The notes: generated from the letters alone by a model not told the origin. A stretch of 64,000 nucleotides of DNA from Thiomonas sp. FB-6 (GCF_000377645.1 NZ_KB898473.1:62001-126000); one strand, 5' to 3'. Counted from the first letter of the stretch, positions 47,426 through 57,376 are shown. Translations and numbers: made by a program.

Positions 47426-49054
47426 TCAGTCGATCATGACCAGATCGTCCGGCTCGGCGCAGCGGTGCAGCTGCCCGTTCTCGACGAACGCCAGGCCCAG
47501 GTGAAAGGCGCCGTGCAGCGCGCCGGGCTGCACGCGGGCGATGAAGCCCGCGGCGCCGAGCCGTGGGTCGCGCAGCGCGCGGCCCACGTCGGGCCGGTCG
47601 AGGCGTTGCGTGCGCAACAACCTGAGGCTGTGCGTGCGCGTGTCGAGCAGCGTGACGTAGACGGTTCCGGCGGGCCGCAGGCCCTGGGCTCCCCGCAGGG
47701 CCAGCCAGCCCCTGAGCTCGCCCAGGCCCTTCACGCGCAGGGGGCCGGACGGCACCGCGCCGTCGATGGAATCCACCACGCCGAGGCAGGCCGGCACCTC
47801 CCCGGCACGCTCGGCCGCGGCCAACGCGGCGTACACGCGTGCCGGCGGCCAGTAGAGGCCCTGGCGCATGCCGGCGCGCAGGATGGCGACGGCTCGCGCG
47901 GGCTGCGGGTAGAGCACGGCCACCTCCATCGCCGCGCTGCGCTGGGCCAGCAGGCGCAGCGCCTGCGGTGCGGTGTAGGCGAACAGCCACAGGCCGAGGG
48001 CGTACACCATCACGGATACGGCGCGGGCCGGTGCCGCCGGGTACGGACCCAGGCGAAGCGCATAGCCCAGCAGGCTGCACATCAGCACCAGCGAATAGAT
48101 GGTGTAGCGCGAGGCCAGCGCCTGCTCGACGCCCAGGGATATGCGCCCGACGGCCACGACCACGGCGGAGCCGAGCACGAACAGCACGGCGGCGGCCTCG
48201 AAGCTGAAACCGGCGATCATGGCGCGCAGCAGCACGGCCAGGCTGGCGACCAGCAGGACCACGCCGGCGATGCCGGCCGACTGCGTGTTTCCGAGCGCGG
48301 AGCCGAGGAACAGCACGACATAGCGCAGCACTTCGAGGGGGTGGGCCAGCGCGATCTGGCGCGACGCGGTCTGGATGGGCGTCGGCTCGTAGGGAAGCAG
48401 CACGAAATACAGCGCGCAGGTGGCCCCCGCGACCAGCAGCCACGCGCTCACCGCGCCCCAGTCGCGCCGTCGCGCGAGGATCAGCGGCGCGACGAGGAAC
48501 ACGAGCAGGCCGCCCGCGCCGGTGAAGGTCGCGGCCACCGCGGCGAGCAGCGACAGCGGCAGCCAGGCGCGCGTGCCGCGATCGGCGACCAGCAGCAGCG
48601 TCCACAGACAGGCCAGCAACTGCCAGTACTGCTGCAAGGACGCCGTCGCGAAGGACACCAGCTCGTACTGCGACAGATTCAGCAGCAGGACGGCGAAGGC
48701 CGGCGCCAGCCAGGCCGCGGAGGGCGCGAGGCGCCGCTGGAACAGGCAGACGATCAGCCACAGCCCGAGCGATCCGAACGCGGCGAGCTGGATGAAGTTC
48801 ACGCGTCGGCACAGCGCGAACTGCAGCAGCACAACCAGACGCTCGAACAGCATCCGATGCTCGTTGTGCTGCTGCAGCAGCAGCGGCAACACGTCTGCCG
48901 CCTGGCGCTGCGCGCGAAACTGCGTCAGCCAGCGCAGGATGACGTCGTAATCGTCGGCGAAGGGGACGTTGCGCGTGAAGCGCAGGAACAGCCCCACGTA
49001 GATCAGGAAGGGAAGCGACTGCAGGGCCTGGCGTGGAACGTGGGGCTTGCGCAT
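47426..49054 (-). CDS. Multi-pass membrane protein of unknown function
   Basis: Predicted 542-residue inner-membrane protein with about ten or more hydrophobic helices in the first 390 residues and a soluble C-terminal domain of about 140. FADDYDVILRWLTQFR after the first helix puts two acidic residues at the start of a periplasmic loop, as in GT-C glycosyltransferases, and QQHNEHRMLFERLVVLLQ follows. No family was recognised with certainty; a GT-C-like or polysaccharide-related function is conceivable. The start ATG 49054 is preferred over an in-frame TTG at 49066. The flanking spacers (47257-47425, 49055-49152) show nothing identifiable. Confidence 0.65.
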   Translation of the reverse strand: MRKPHVPRQALQSLPFLIYVGLFLRFTRNVPFADDYDVILRWLTQFRAQRQAADVLPLLLQQHNEHRMLFERLVVLLQFALCRRVNFIQLAAFGSLGLWLIVCLFQRRLAPSAAWLAPAFAVLLLNLSQYELVSFATASLQQYWQLLACLWTLLLVADRGTRAWLPLSLLAAVAATFTGAGGLLVFLVAPLILARRRDWGAVSAWLLVAGATCALYFVLLPYEPTPIQTASRQIALAHPLEVLRYVVLFLGSALGNTQSAGIAGVVLLVASLAVLLRAMIAGFSFEAAAVLFVLGSAVVVAVGRISLGVEQALASRYTIYSLVLMCSLLGYALRLGPYPAAPARAVSVMVYALGLWLFAYTAPQALRLLAQRSAAMEVAVLYPQPARAVAILRAGMRQGLYWPPARVYAALAAAERAGEVPACLGVVDSIDGAVPSGPLRVKGLGELRGWLALRGAQGLRPAGTVYVTLLDTRTHSLRLLRTQRLDRPDVGRALRDPRLGAAGFIARVQPGALHGAFHLGLAFVENGQLHRCAEPDDLVMID

Positions 49055-49152
49055 GCCGGATTGCAACCCGGATTCCGGCGTCGCGCGAGGTGCGCAACGC
49101 CGGAATCACGCAGCATCAACGGCCGCTTCCCGGCCGCGGCTCGCCCCCGCCC

Positions 49153-50424
49153 TCAGGCCGCCTGCAGCGCCTGCTCCAGGTCGGCGATCAGGTCGTCCAC
49201 GTGCTCGATGCCCACCGACAGGCGCACCATGTCCGCGCTCACGCCGGCGGCGGCCAGTTCCGCGTCGCCGAGCTGGCGGTGGGTGGTGGTGGCCGGGTGG
49301 CAGGCCAGGGACTTGCAGTCGCCGATGTTCACCAGGCGGGTGAACAGCTTGAGGGCGTCCTGGAACCGTGCGCCGGCCTCGCGCCCGCCGCGCAACCCGA
49401 AGCTGAGAATGCCCGAGGCGCGCCCTCCCATCAGGCGCTGCGTGGTGGCGTGGTCCGGGTGGTCGCTCAGCCCCGCGTAGCGCACCCAGGCCACCTTGGC
49501 GTGGCCGCGCAGGTGCTTGGCGATGCGCAGCGAGTTGTCGCAGATGCGGTCCATGCGCAGCGGCAGGGTCTCCAGGCCCTGCAGCAGCAGGAAGGCGTTC
49601 ATCGGCGACAGCGCCGCGCCCATGTTGCGCAGGGGCACGACGCGGGCGCGCGCGATGAAGGCCGCGGCGCCGAAGGTCTCGGTGTAGCTCACGCCGTGGT
49701 AGCTGACGTCGGGCTCCACCAGCAGGCCGAAGCGCTCGCGCTGCGCGGCCCAGTCGAAGCGCCCGCCGTCCACGATGGCCCCGCCCACGCTGTTGCCGTG
49801 GCCGCCGATGTACTTGGTCAGCGAATGCACGACGATGTCGGCGCCGTGCTCGAAGGGCCGACACAGGTAGGGCGAGGGCACCGTGTTGTCGACGATCAGC
49901 GGCACGCCGGCCGCGTGCGCCACCTCGGCCAGCGCGGCGATGTCCGTGACGTTGCCCAGCGGGTTGCCGATGCTCTCGCAATACACGGCCTTGGTGCGCG
50001 CGTCGATGAGCCGCGCGAAGGCCTTCGGGTCGGCGGGGTCGGCGAAGCGCACCTCGATGCCCTGGCGCGGGAAGGTATGGGCGAACAGGTTGTAGGTGCC
50101 GCCGTACAGGCGGCTGCTGGAGACGATGTTGTCCCCCGCCGCGGCGATGGTCTGCACCGCCGCGGTGATCGCGGCCATGCCGGAGGCCAGCGCCAGCGCG
50201 GCCACGCCGCCCTCGAGCGCGGCCACCCGGGCCTCGAGCACCGCGGTGGTCGGGTTCATGATGCGGGTGTAGATGTTGCCGGCCACCTTCAGGTCGAACA
50301 GGTCGGCGCCGTGCTGGGTGTCGTCGAAGGCGTAGGAGACGGTCTGGTACACCGGCACCGCGACCGCGCGGGTGGTGGGGTCGGGGCTGTAGCCGGCATG
50401 CACGGCCTGGGTTTCAAAACGCAT
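49153..50424 (-). CDS. metY: O-acetylhomoserine sulfhydrylase
   Basis: Predicted 423-residue PLP enzyme of the Cys/Met metabolism family, making homocysteine from O-acetylhomoserine and sulfide. The N-terminus FETQAVHAGYSPDPTTRAVAVPVYQT is characteristic of MetY; ALASGMAAI, the cofactor lysine in HSLTKYIGGHGNSVGGAI and VRLSVGIEHVDDLIADL are conserved. The start ATG 50424 follows AGGAG. It overlaps the end of the upstream AraC-family gene by 11 bases. Homocysteine made here would feed the split MetH encoded at 57-62 kb. Confidence 0.93.
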   Translation of the reverse strand: MRFETQAVHAGYSPDPTTRAVAVPVYQTVSYAFDDTQHGADLFDLKVAGNIYTRIMNPTTAVLEARVAALEGGVAALALASGMAAITAAVQTIAAAGDNIVSSSRLYGGTYNLFAHTFPRQGIEVRFADPADPKAFARLIDARTKAVYCESIGNPLGNVTDIAALAEVAHAAGVPLIVDNTVPSPYLCRPFEHGADIVVHSLTKYIGGHGNSVGGAIVDGGRFDWAAQRERFGLLVEPDVSYHGVSYTETFGAAAFIARARVVPLRNMGAALSPMNAFLLLQGLETLPLRMDRICDNSLRIAKHLRGHAKVAWVRYAGLSDHPDHATTQRLMGGRASGILSFGLRGGREAGARFQDALKLFTRLVNIGDCKSLACHPATTTHRQLGDAELAAAGVSADMVRLSVGIEHVDDLIADLEQALQAA

Positions 50425-51274
50425 CGAGTTCTCCTGACAGGGTGGACTGGGACAGATCGGGGACCGCCTCGGCATCGCGCGCCGGCGTATTTCGGCGCCC
50501 GGCGCCGAAATACGCCGACGGCGTGGTGCCCAGGGCCAGGCGGAAGGCCTTGATGAAGGCGCTGACGCTGTCGTAGCCCAGCGAAAGCGCGACATGCTTG
50601 ACCGCCTGTCCGGTGGCCAGCCATTCCAGCGCCTGGGTCAGGCGCGCCCATTGGCGCCATTGCCCGAAGCTCATGCCGGTTTCCTCGACGAACTTGCGGC
50701 TGAGGGTGCGCGCGCTGATGTCGGCGAAGCGCGCCCATTGCTCGAGCCGCCGCCCGCTGGCCGGGTTGGCCAGCAGCGCGCGCGCCACCGTCAGCAGGCG
50801 TTCGTCCTTGGGCCAGGGCAGCTGCAGGGACTGGGTTCCGGCCTGCCCGAGCTCGTCGAGCAGCACCTGCATCATGCGCCGCTGCGCCGGCGCCAGCGGC
50901 GCCTCGGGCACCCACTCCAGCATGCGCTGCATCAGCAGCGCGGCCAGCGGGCTGGCCTCGAACTGCGCCGGATGGGCGGGCAGCGCCGCGCAGTGCCGCT
51001 CGGCGAGGAACACGCCGACCCCGGCGGTGGGACCGAAGGACTGCACCGAGTGCGCTTCGCCGGGCGGCATCCAGCCGATGCTGCGCGGGCCCGCGATCAC
51101 CCGCCCGCGCTCGGTCTGCACCGCCACGAGGCCTTCGGTGAGCAGGAACAGCACCCCTCGCGGCATGCTGGCGTGGCTGTTGTCCAGCGGCGCGTCGTTG
51201 CGCACGCGGATGGCGATGAGTTCCGGGCCCGCGGGATCGTGCACGAGGCGGTGAAGCGCGTCGGGAATACCCAT
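50414..51274 (-). CDS. AraC-family transcriptional regulator
   Basis: Predicted 286-residue regulator with an N-terminal cupin-like sensor domain (RGVLFLLTEGLVAVQTERGRVIAG, IGWMPPGEAHSV) and a C-terminal AraC double helix-turn-helix (ISARTLSRKFVEETGMSFGQWRQWARL, KHVALSLGYDSVSAFIKAFRLALGTTPSAYF). This layout resembles regulators of efflux or drug-resistance genes. It is divergent from the RND efflux operon and overlaps metY by 11 bases, so it may control either. The start ATG 51274 is preferred over an in-frame TTG at 51307. Confidence 0.88.
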   Translation of the reverse strand: MGIPDALHRLVHDPAGPELIAIRVRNDAPLDNSHASMPRGVLFLLTEGLVAVQTERGRVIAGPRSIGWMPPGEAHSVQSFGPTAGVGVFLAERHCAALPAHPAQFEASPLAALLMQRMLEWVPEAPLAPAQRRMMQVLLDELGQAGTQSLQLPWPKDERLLTVARALLANPASGRRLEQWARFADISARTLSRKFVEETGMSFGQWRQWARLTQALEWLATGQAVKHVALSLGYDSVSAFIKAFRLALGTTPSAYFGAGRRNTPARDAEAVPDLSQSTLSGELDAF

Positions 51275-51303
51275 GGAAGTCCAGGCGAAGGTCCGAGGGA
51301 ACC

Positions 51304-51320
51304 GCAATTGGCCGAATTGC
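51304..51320. promoter_or_regulatory. Palindrome in AraC-efflux divergent region
   Basis: GCAATT and AATTGC flank five bases, giving a 17-bp dyad in an A+T-rich patch 30-46 bases upstream of the regulator start and about 100 upstream of the efflux operon. GATATTAATTGG follows. It is a candidate operator for the AraC-family protein. Confidence 0.45.
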
Positions 51321-51417
51321 GATATTAATTGGCTGGATCAAGCAACTTTGCCATGGGGCGAAACCCTACCATCCGTCAGGATTACCTTCCAGATTTCGGA
51401 TTCCAGGACTGCTGCTC

Positions 51418-52911
51418 ATGCTCCGTTCGACCGTTTCCCCGCGCGCCGGCTGGTCACTCCTGGCCGCCGCGCTGCTTGCCGGCTGCACCACGGTCGGGCC
51501 GGACTTCAAGAATCCCGCCCCCCCCAAGGTGGCAGGGTACACCGCCGGCGCCCTGCCCGCGGCGACGGCCTCGGCACCGGGCACGCTGGGCGGCGCGCAG
51601 CGCTTCGGCGGCGCCGCGGTGCCGGAGCAGTGGTGGACCGCCTTCGGCTCGCCCCGGCTGAACGCGCTGATCCAGCAGGCCCTGGCCAACAGCGCGACCC
51701 TGCAGGCCGCGCAGGCCACGCTGCGCCAGGCGCAGGAGACCTACCGCGCCCAGGCCGGCTCGACGCTGTACCCGACGGTCAATGGCAAGCTCGGCGCCAG
51801 CCGCAACGAGGTCAACTCCGCGCAGCAGGGCCAGGGCGGCAACACGCAACGCATCTACAACCTGTACAACGCGGGCATCGCCGTCAACTACAACCTGGAC
51901 CTGTTCGGCGGCAACCGGCGCGCGCTGGAGGCGCTGGCCGCGCAGGCGGACTACCAGGCCTACCAGCTCGCCGGCGCGCGCCTGACCCTGGCCTCCAACG
52001 TGGCCACCACGGCCTTCGCGCAGGCCCAGCTGGGCGCGCAGATCCAGGCCACCGAGACCATCGCCAAGGCGCAGGCCGACGAGCTGGGCATCACCCGCCA
52101 GCGCCTGCACCTGGGCGCGGCCTCGCTGGTGGACGTGCTGAGCCTGCAGACCCAGTACCAGCAGACCCTGGCCAGCCTGCCGCCGCTGCGCAACAAGCTG
52201 GAGCAGGCCGACCACCTGCTGGCCGCGCTGCTGGGCGAGGCGCCCGGCCAGGGGGGCATTCCCCGCTTCGAGCTGTCGGACTTCCGCCTGCCGGCGGACC
52301 TGCCGATGGTGGTGCCCTCCGAGCTGGTGCGCCAGCGTCCGGACGTGCAGGCCTCCACGGCGCTGCTGCACGCGGCCACCGCGCAGTACGGCGTGGCGGT
52401 GTCCAACCTGTATCCGCAGATCAACCTCAGCGGCACGCTGGGCACGCAGGCGCTGACCACCGGCGCGCTGTTCGGCCCGGGCTCGATGGTGTGGAGCCTG
52501 GCCGGCTCGCTGGCGCAGCCGCTGTTCAACGCCGGGCTGCACGCGGCGGCCAATGCCGCCGAGGCCAATCTGCAGGCTGCCGGCGCCAACTACCGCGAAA
52601 CCGTGCTGCTGGCGCTGCGCAACGTGGCCGACGCGCTGCGCCAGCTGGACAACGACGCCCAGACCCTGCAGGCGCAAAGCGCCGCCGACGACGCCGCGCA
52701 GCAGTCGCTCAAACTGGTGCAGCAGCAGTACAGCCTGGGAGCGGCCAGCTACCTGCAACTGCTGACCGCGCAGCAGCAGGCGCAGAGCACGCGCATCCAG
52801 CTGCTGGCCGCGCAGGCCGCGCGCCTGTCCGACACCGCGGCGCTGTACCAGGCCATGGGCGGCGGCGTGCTGACGCAGACTCCAGCCGAGGGGAAGGCGA
52901 CGGTTTCCTGA
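51418..52911 (+). CDS. NodT-family outer-membrane efflux lipoprotein
   Basis: Predicted 497-residue TolC-like outer-membrane channel. A signal peptide ends at the lipobox LLAGC with Cys23; the mature start TTVGPDFKNPAPP is typical of NodT/OprM lipoproteins. Two repeats of the outer-membrane efflux domain follow, each with the helical hairpin (ALANSATLQAAQATLRQA and AYDA-like later segments such as VADALRQLDNDAQTLQAQ). It is the first gene of a three-gene RND system on the plus strand; 118 bases separate it from the adaptor gene. Confidence 0.92.
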   Translation: MLRSTVSPRAGWSLLAAALLAGCTTVGPDFKNPAPPKVAGYTAGALPAATASAPGTLGGAQRFGGAAVPEQWWTAFGSPRLNALIQQALANSATLQAAQATLRQAQETYRAQAGSTLYPTVNGKLGASRNEVNSAQQGQGGNTQRIYNLYNAGIAVNYNLDLFGGNRRALEALAAQADYQAYQLAGARLTLASNVATTAFAQAQLGAQIQATETIAKAQADELGITRQRLHLGAASLVDVLSLQTQYQQTLASLPPLRNKLEQADHLLAALLGEAPGQGGIPRFELSDFRLPADLPMVVPSELVRQRPDVQASTALLHAATAQYGVAVSNLYPQINLSGTLGTQALTTGALFGPGSMVWSLAGSLAQPLFNAGLHAAANAAEANLQAAGANYRETVLLALRNVADALRQLDNDAQTLQAQSAADDAAQQSLKLVQQQYSLGAASYLQLLTAQQQAQSTRIQLLAAQAARLSDTAALYQAMGGGVLTQTPAEGKATVS

Positions 52912-53029
52912 GACGCTTTCCCCTCGTTCCCGAAACTTCCGACCACGGGCGCCCCGCGCCCGCGAACCCAGACCTGCGCCGCCCCGGCGGCGCGGATTCG
53001 ATGATTGGCAGCACAAGACGCATACGCAC

Positions 53030-54178
53030 ATGTCGACGACAGGACGCACCACCCTACGCATGATCATCATGCTGGTCATCGCCGCCGTGCTCATTGGAGC
53101 CGTGACCTGGTTTCACTTCTTCAAAGGGCACATGATCGCCAAGTACATGAAGGCGATGTCCAACCCCCCGCAGACCGTTTCCACCGCGGTGGCAAGGCTG
53201 GAGACCTGGCAGCCCACCGTGGAAGCGCTGGGCACGCTGCGCGCGAGCAAGCAGGCCAGCCTGAGCACGCCGGTGGGCGCGCTGGTCACGGCCATCCGCT
53301 TCGATTCGGGCGCGCACGTGCGCACCGGCCAGGACCTGGTCGAGCTCGACCCGGCGCCGCTGCGCGCGCAACTGCAGCAACTGCAGGCGCAGGAGCAGCT
53401 GGCGCAGCTCAACCTCAAGCGCGATGAAGCCCAGCTCAAGGTGCAGGCCATCAGCCAGGCCGTGGTGGACACCGACCAGGCCACGCTGCGTGCCGACCAG
53501 GCCGGCATCCTCGCGCAGAAGGCGCTGCTCGCCCAGCACATCATCTCGGCGCCCTTCGCCGGACGCCTGGGCCTGCGCCAGGTCGACCTGGGCCAGTACC
53601 TGGCTCCCGGCGGCGTGGCGGTGACCCTGCAGAAGCTCGACCCCATGCAGATCGACTTCAACGTGCCGCAGAACCAGATCGAGCTGATCCACGTGGGCAT
53701 GAAGGCCGAGCTGAGCACCAGCGCGGTGCCGGGCAAGTCCTTCGCCGCCAAGGTGATCGCCATCGAGCCCCAGGTGGACACCGCCACGCGCAACCTGACC
53801 GTGCGCGCCGAAGTGCCCAACCCGGGCGAGAAGCTGCTGCCCGGCGTGTTCGCCAGCATCCGCCTGGACCGCTCCAAGCCGCAGCAGTACCTGACCCTGC
53901 CCAACGCCGCGATCATCTACAACCCCTACGGCGAGACCGTGTACCTGGTGAAGGATGAAGGCAAGGGTGCCGACGGCAAGCCGCGCCTGGTGGCCGAGCA
54001 GCGCTTCATCACCACCGGCGCCCAGCGCGGCGACCAGGTGGCCATCGTCAAGGGCCTGAAGCCGGGCGATACCGTGGTCACTTCCGGCCAGCTCAAGCTG
54101 CGCAACGGCACGCCGCTGCTGATCAACAACAGCGTCGAGCCCAGCGACAGCCCGGACCCGACCGTCCCCGACTCCTGA
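53030..54178 (+). CDS. RND efflux adaptor (membrane fusion protein)
   Basis: Predicted 382-residue periplasmic adaptor anchored by an N-terminal helix (MIIMLVIAAVLIGAVTWFHFF). The lipoyl/hairpin part (VEALGTLRASKQASLSTPVGALV, FDSGAHVRTGQDLVELD) and the beta-barrel part (ISAPFAGRLGLRQVDLGQYL, DPMQIDFNVPQNQI) identify the HlyD/MexH-like subgroup. It bridges the inner-membrane pump and the outer-membrane channel. It ends 19 bases before the pump gene. Confidence 0.93.
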   Translation: MSTTGRTTLRMIIMLVIAAVLIGAVTWFHFFKGHMIAKYMKAMSNPPQTVSTAVARLETWQPTVEALGTLRASKQASLSTPVGALVTAIRFDSGAHVRTGQDLVELDPAPLRAQLQQLQAQEQLAQLNLKRDEAQLKVQAISQAVVDTDQATLRADQAGILAQKALLAQHIISAPFAGRLGLRQVDLGQYLAPGGVAVTLQKLDPMQIDFNVPQNQIELIHVGMKAELSTSAVPGKSFAAKVIAIEPQVDTATRNLTVRAEVPNPGEKLLPGVFASIRLDRSKPQQYLTLPNAAIIYNPYGETVYLVKDEGKGADGKPRLVAEQRFITTGAQRGDQVAIVKGLKPGDTVVTSGQLKLRNGTPLLINNSVEPSDSPDPTVPDS

Positions 54179-54197
54179 TCCGCCCCAGGCCCCAGGC

Positions 54198-57100
54198 ATG
54201 AGCATGAACAAGAAATTCACCGACATCTTCATCGAGCGCCCGGTGCTGGCCACCGTGGTCAGCCTGGTGATCCTGGTGCTCGGCTTGCGCTCGGCAGGAT
54301 TGCTGCCGGTGCTGCAATACCCGTACACCGAGAACGCGGTGGTGACGGTCACCACCGCCTATCCGGGCGCCGACGCGGGCACCGTGGCATCGTTCATCAC
54401 GACGCCGCTGGAGAACTCGATCGCGCAGGCCAACGGCATCGACTACATGACCTCCACCAGCGTGCAGGGGGTCAGCACCATCACCATCAACCTGCGCCTG
54501 AACTACGACCCCGACAAGGCGCTGACCGAGATCAACACCAAGGTCAACGCGGTGCTGAACCAGTTGCCGGCGCAGTCGCAGACACCCACGCTGCAGGTGT
54601 CCATCGGCCAGACCATCGACGCGATGTACATCGGGTTCTACAGCTCGGTGCTCGCGCCCAACCAGATCACCGACTACCTGACCCGCTCGGTACAGCCCAA
54701 GCTGCAGGCGATCTCCGGCGTGCAGACGGCCGAGATGATCGGCGCGAAGAACTTCGCGTTGCGCGCCTGGCTGAACCCGAAGGAGCTGGCCGCCTACGGC
54801 CTGACGGCCGCCGACGTGTACACGGCGCTGGCGAACAACAACTACATCACCGCGGCCGGACACACCAAGGGCCAGATGGTGCAGATCAACCTGGCCGCGA
54901 ACACCAACGTGACCTCGTTGAGCCAGTTCCGCAAGCTGATCGTGAAGACGGTGAACGGCAAGGTGGTACGCCTGGACGACGTGGCGCGCGTGAGCCTGGG
55001 CTCGGAGGACTACGACACCACGGTGGCCTTCGACGGCAAGGCCTCGGTGTTCATCGGCATCCAGGTGGCGCCCGGGGCGAACCTGCTCGACGTGGTCAAG
55101 CGGGTGCGCGCGGCCTTCCCCGCCATCCAGGCGCAGCTTCCCGAGGGCATGACCGGCGACATCGTGTATGACTCGACCAAGTTCGTCGACGCGTCGATCA
55201 ACGACGTGATCCAGACCTTGATCGAGGCCGTGCTGATCGTCGCGGCGGTGGTGTTCATCTTCCTCGGCTCGCTGCGTTCGGTGGTGGTGCCGCTGGTGGC
55301 CATCCCGCTGTCCATCATCGGCACCTTCACCGTCATGCTGGCGCTGGGCTACTCGATCAACCTGCTCACGCTGCTGGCCATCGTGCTGGCCATCGGGCTG
55401 GTGGTGGACGACGCCATCATCATCGTGGAGAACATCAGCCGCCACCTCGAGGAGGGCATGGGGCGCAAGGACGCGGCCGTGCGCGCGGCGCGCGAACTGG
55501 CCAACCCGATCCTGGCCATGGCCGTGGTGCTGGTGGCGGTGTACGTGCCCATCGGCTTCATGAGCGGCCTGACCGGCGCGCTGTTCACCGAGTTCGCCTT
55601 CACGCTGGTGGGCACGGTGATCATCTCGGCCGTCGTCGCGCTGACGCTGTCGCCGATGCTGTGCTCGCGCCTGCTCAAGGCGCCGGACCCGCAGAGCCAC
55701 AACTGGCAGGACCGCCTGGTGCTGTTCCTCGACCGCACCTTCGAGCGCCTGCACGGGCGCTACGAGCGCATGCTGCACGGCTCGCTGAACTACCTGCCGG
55801 TGACGGCGGTGCTCGGGATCATCGTGCTCGGCTCGATCTTCTTCCTCTACACCAGTTCCACCTCGGAACTGGCGCCGCAGGAAGACCAGGGTGTGCTCAT
55901 TTCCATCGCCTTCACCAACCCCTCGGCCACGCTGGAGCAGCGCGCGCAGGTCACCAGGCAGATCTACGACGTCTACAAGAGCTACCCCGAGAATGACCAC
56001 GTGTTCCAGATCAACTCGCCCACGCAGGTGATCGGGGGCATGGTGCTCAAGCCCTGGAACGAGCGCAAGCTCACTACCAACCAGATGCAGCCGCAGCTGC
56101 AGCAAAAGCTCGGCCACATCGCCGGCGCGCAGGTGGCGGTGTTCCAGCCGCCCTCGCTGCCGGGCGCGCGCGGCCTGCCGGTGCAGTTCGTACTCACCAC
56201 CAGCGATCCGGTGGGCCGGCTATACACGGTGTCGCAGCAGTTCCTGCACGCGGCGCTGAACACGGGCGACTTCATCTTCATGCAGTCCGACCTGCGCATC
56301 GACCTGCCGCAGACCACGATCATCGTGGACCGCAACATGGCCGCGCAGCTGGGCCTGAGCATGCAGCAGATCGGCTCGGCGCTGTCGGCCATGCTGGGCG
56401 GCGGCTACGTCAACTTCTTCAACCTGGACGGCCGTTCCTACAAGGTGATTCCGCAGGTTCAGCGCCGTTTCCGCCTGACCACCGAGCAGCTGCTGAACTA
56501 CCAGATCCGGGCCAGCAACGGCGCGATGGTGCCTCTGTCCACCGTGGTGCACCTGAAGACCTCGGCGCAGCCGGAGACCATCAACCACTTCCAGCAAGCC
56601 AACTCGGCCACCATGAACGCCGTGCCCATGCCCTTCGTCTCGCAGGGCAAGGCGCTGCAGGACCTGAAGAGCCTGGCGCAGCGCACGCTGCCGTCCGGCT
56701 ACAGCTTCGACTACGCCGGTCAGTCGCGCCAGTACGAGCAGGAATCCGGCGGGCTGCTGCTGACCTTCGGCTTCGCGCTGGTGATCATCTTCCTGGCCCT
56801 GGCGGCCCAGTTCGAGAGCTTCCGCGACCCGATCATCATCCTGGTGTCGGTGCCGATGGCCATCTCGGGGGCGCTGCTGTTCATCAACCTGGGCATCGGA
56901 GGGGCCACGCTGAACATCTACAGCGAGGTCGGGCTGGTGACCCTGATCGGCCTGGTGTCCAAGCACGGCATCCTGATCGTGGAATTCGCCAACAACCTGC
57001 AGCGTGAAGGCCGCAGCAAGCGCGAGTCCATCGAGCACGCCGCCGGCATGCGCCTGCGCCCGATCCTGATGACCACCGCGGCCATGGTGCTGGGCGTGGT

Positions 57101-57323
57101 GCCGCTGATCACCGCCACCGGCGCGGGCGCCGCCAGCCGCTTCAACATGGGCCTGGTGATCGCCTCGGGCCTGGCTATCGGCACGCTGTTCACGCTGTTC
57201 GTCGTGCCGGCGGTGTACATGATGCTGGCCGCCGACCACAGCCACGAGGCCCGCGCGCAGGCCCTGCGCGAGGCCGAGGAAGCCGAGCGCGCGATGCGCC
57301 ACGAAGGACCGCACGGGGCCTGA
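54198..57323 (+). CDS. RND-family multidrug efflux pump
   Basis: Predicted 1041-residue inner-membrane proton antiporter of the HAE1 type. FIERPVLATVVSLVILVLG is the canonical first helix; VVPLVAIPLSIIGTF and GLVVDDAIIIVENISRHLEEG contain the TM4 aspartate pair; LTLIGLVSKHGILIVEFANN and RPILMTTAAMVLGVVPL are the matching second-half motifs. Two large periplasmic domains lie between helices 1-2 and 7-8. It resembles MexI/MdtB-type pumps. Substrates are unknown. It ends the efflux operon and is followed by a terminator. Confidence 0.95.
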   Translation: MSMNKKFTDIFIERPVLATVVSLVILVLGLRSAGLLPVLQYPYTENAVVTVTTAYPGADAGTVASFITTPLENSIAQANGIDYMTSTSVQGVSTITINLRLNYDPDKALTEINTKVNAVLNQLPAQSQTPTLQVSIGQTIDAMYIGFYSSVLAPNQITDYLTRSVQPKLQAISGVQTAEMIGAKNFALRAWLNPKELAAYGLTAADVYTALANNNYITAAGHTKGQMVQINLAANTNVTSLSQFRKLIVKTVNGKVVRLDDVARVSLGSEDYDTTVAFDGKASVFIGIQVAPGANLLDVVKRVRAAFPAIQAQLPEGMTGDIVYDSTKFVDASINDVIQTLIEAVLIVAAVVFIFLGSLRSVVVPLVAIPLSIIGTFTVMLALGYSINLLTLLAIVLAIGLVVDDAIIIVENISRHLEEGMGRKDAAVRAARELANPILAMAVVLVAVYVPIGFMSGLTGALFTEFAFTLVGTVIISAVVALTLSPMLCSRLLKAPDPQSHNWQDRLVLFLDRTFERLHGRYERMLHGSLNYLPVTAVLGIIVLGSIFFLYTSSTSELAPQEDQGVLISIAFTNPSATLEQRAQVTRQIYDVYKSYPENDHVFQINSPTQVIGGMVLKPWNERKLTTNQMQPQLQQKLGHIAGAQVAVFQPPSLPGARGLPVQFVLTTSDPVGRLYTVSQQFLHAALNTGDFIFMQSDLRIDLPQTTIIVDRNMAAQLGLSMQQIGSALSAMLGGGYVNFFNLDGRSYKVIPQVQRRFRLTTEQLLNYQIRASNGAMVPLSTVVHLKTSAQPETINHFQQANSATMNAVPMPFVSQGKALQDLKSLAQRTLPSGYSFDYAGQSRQYEQESGGLLLTFGFALVIIFLALAAQFESFRDPIIILVSVPMAISGALLFINLGIGGATLNIYSEVGLVTLIGLVSKHGILIVEFANNLQREGRSKRESIEHAAGMRLRPILMTTAAMVLGVVPLITATGAGAASRFNMGLVIASGLAIGTLFTLFVVPAVYMMLAADHSHEARAQALREAEEAERAMRHEGPHGA

Positions 57324-57343
57324 GTCACCGGCGCGGCGTCATG

Positions 57344-57376
57344 AGAAGGGCGGCCCATGGGCCGCCCTTCTTGTTT
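57344..57376. terminator. Palindromic terminator, efflux operon/metH
   Basis: A 28-base perfect palindrome (57344-57371; half-site AGAAGGGCGGCCCA) between the convergent RND pump and metH genes is followed on the plus strand by TGTTTG. It can end transcription from both sides. Confidence 0.75.
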
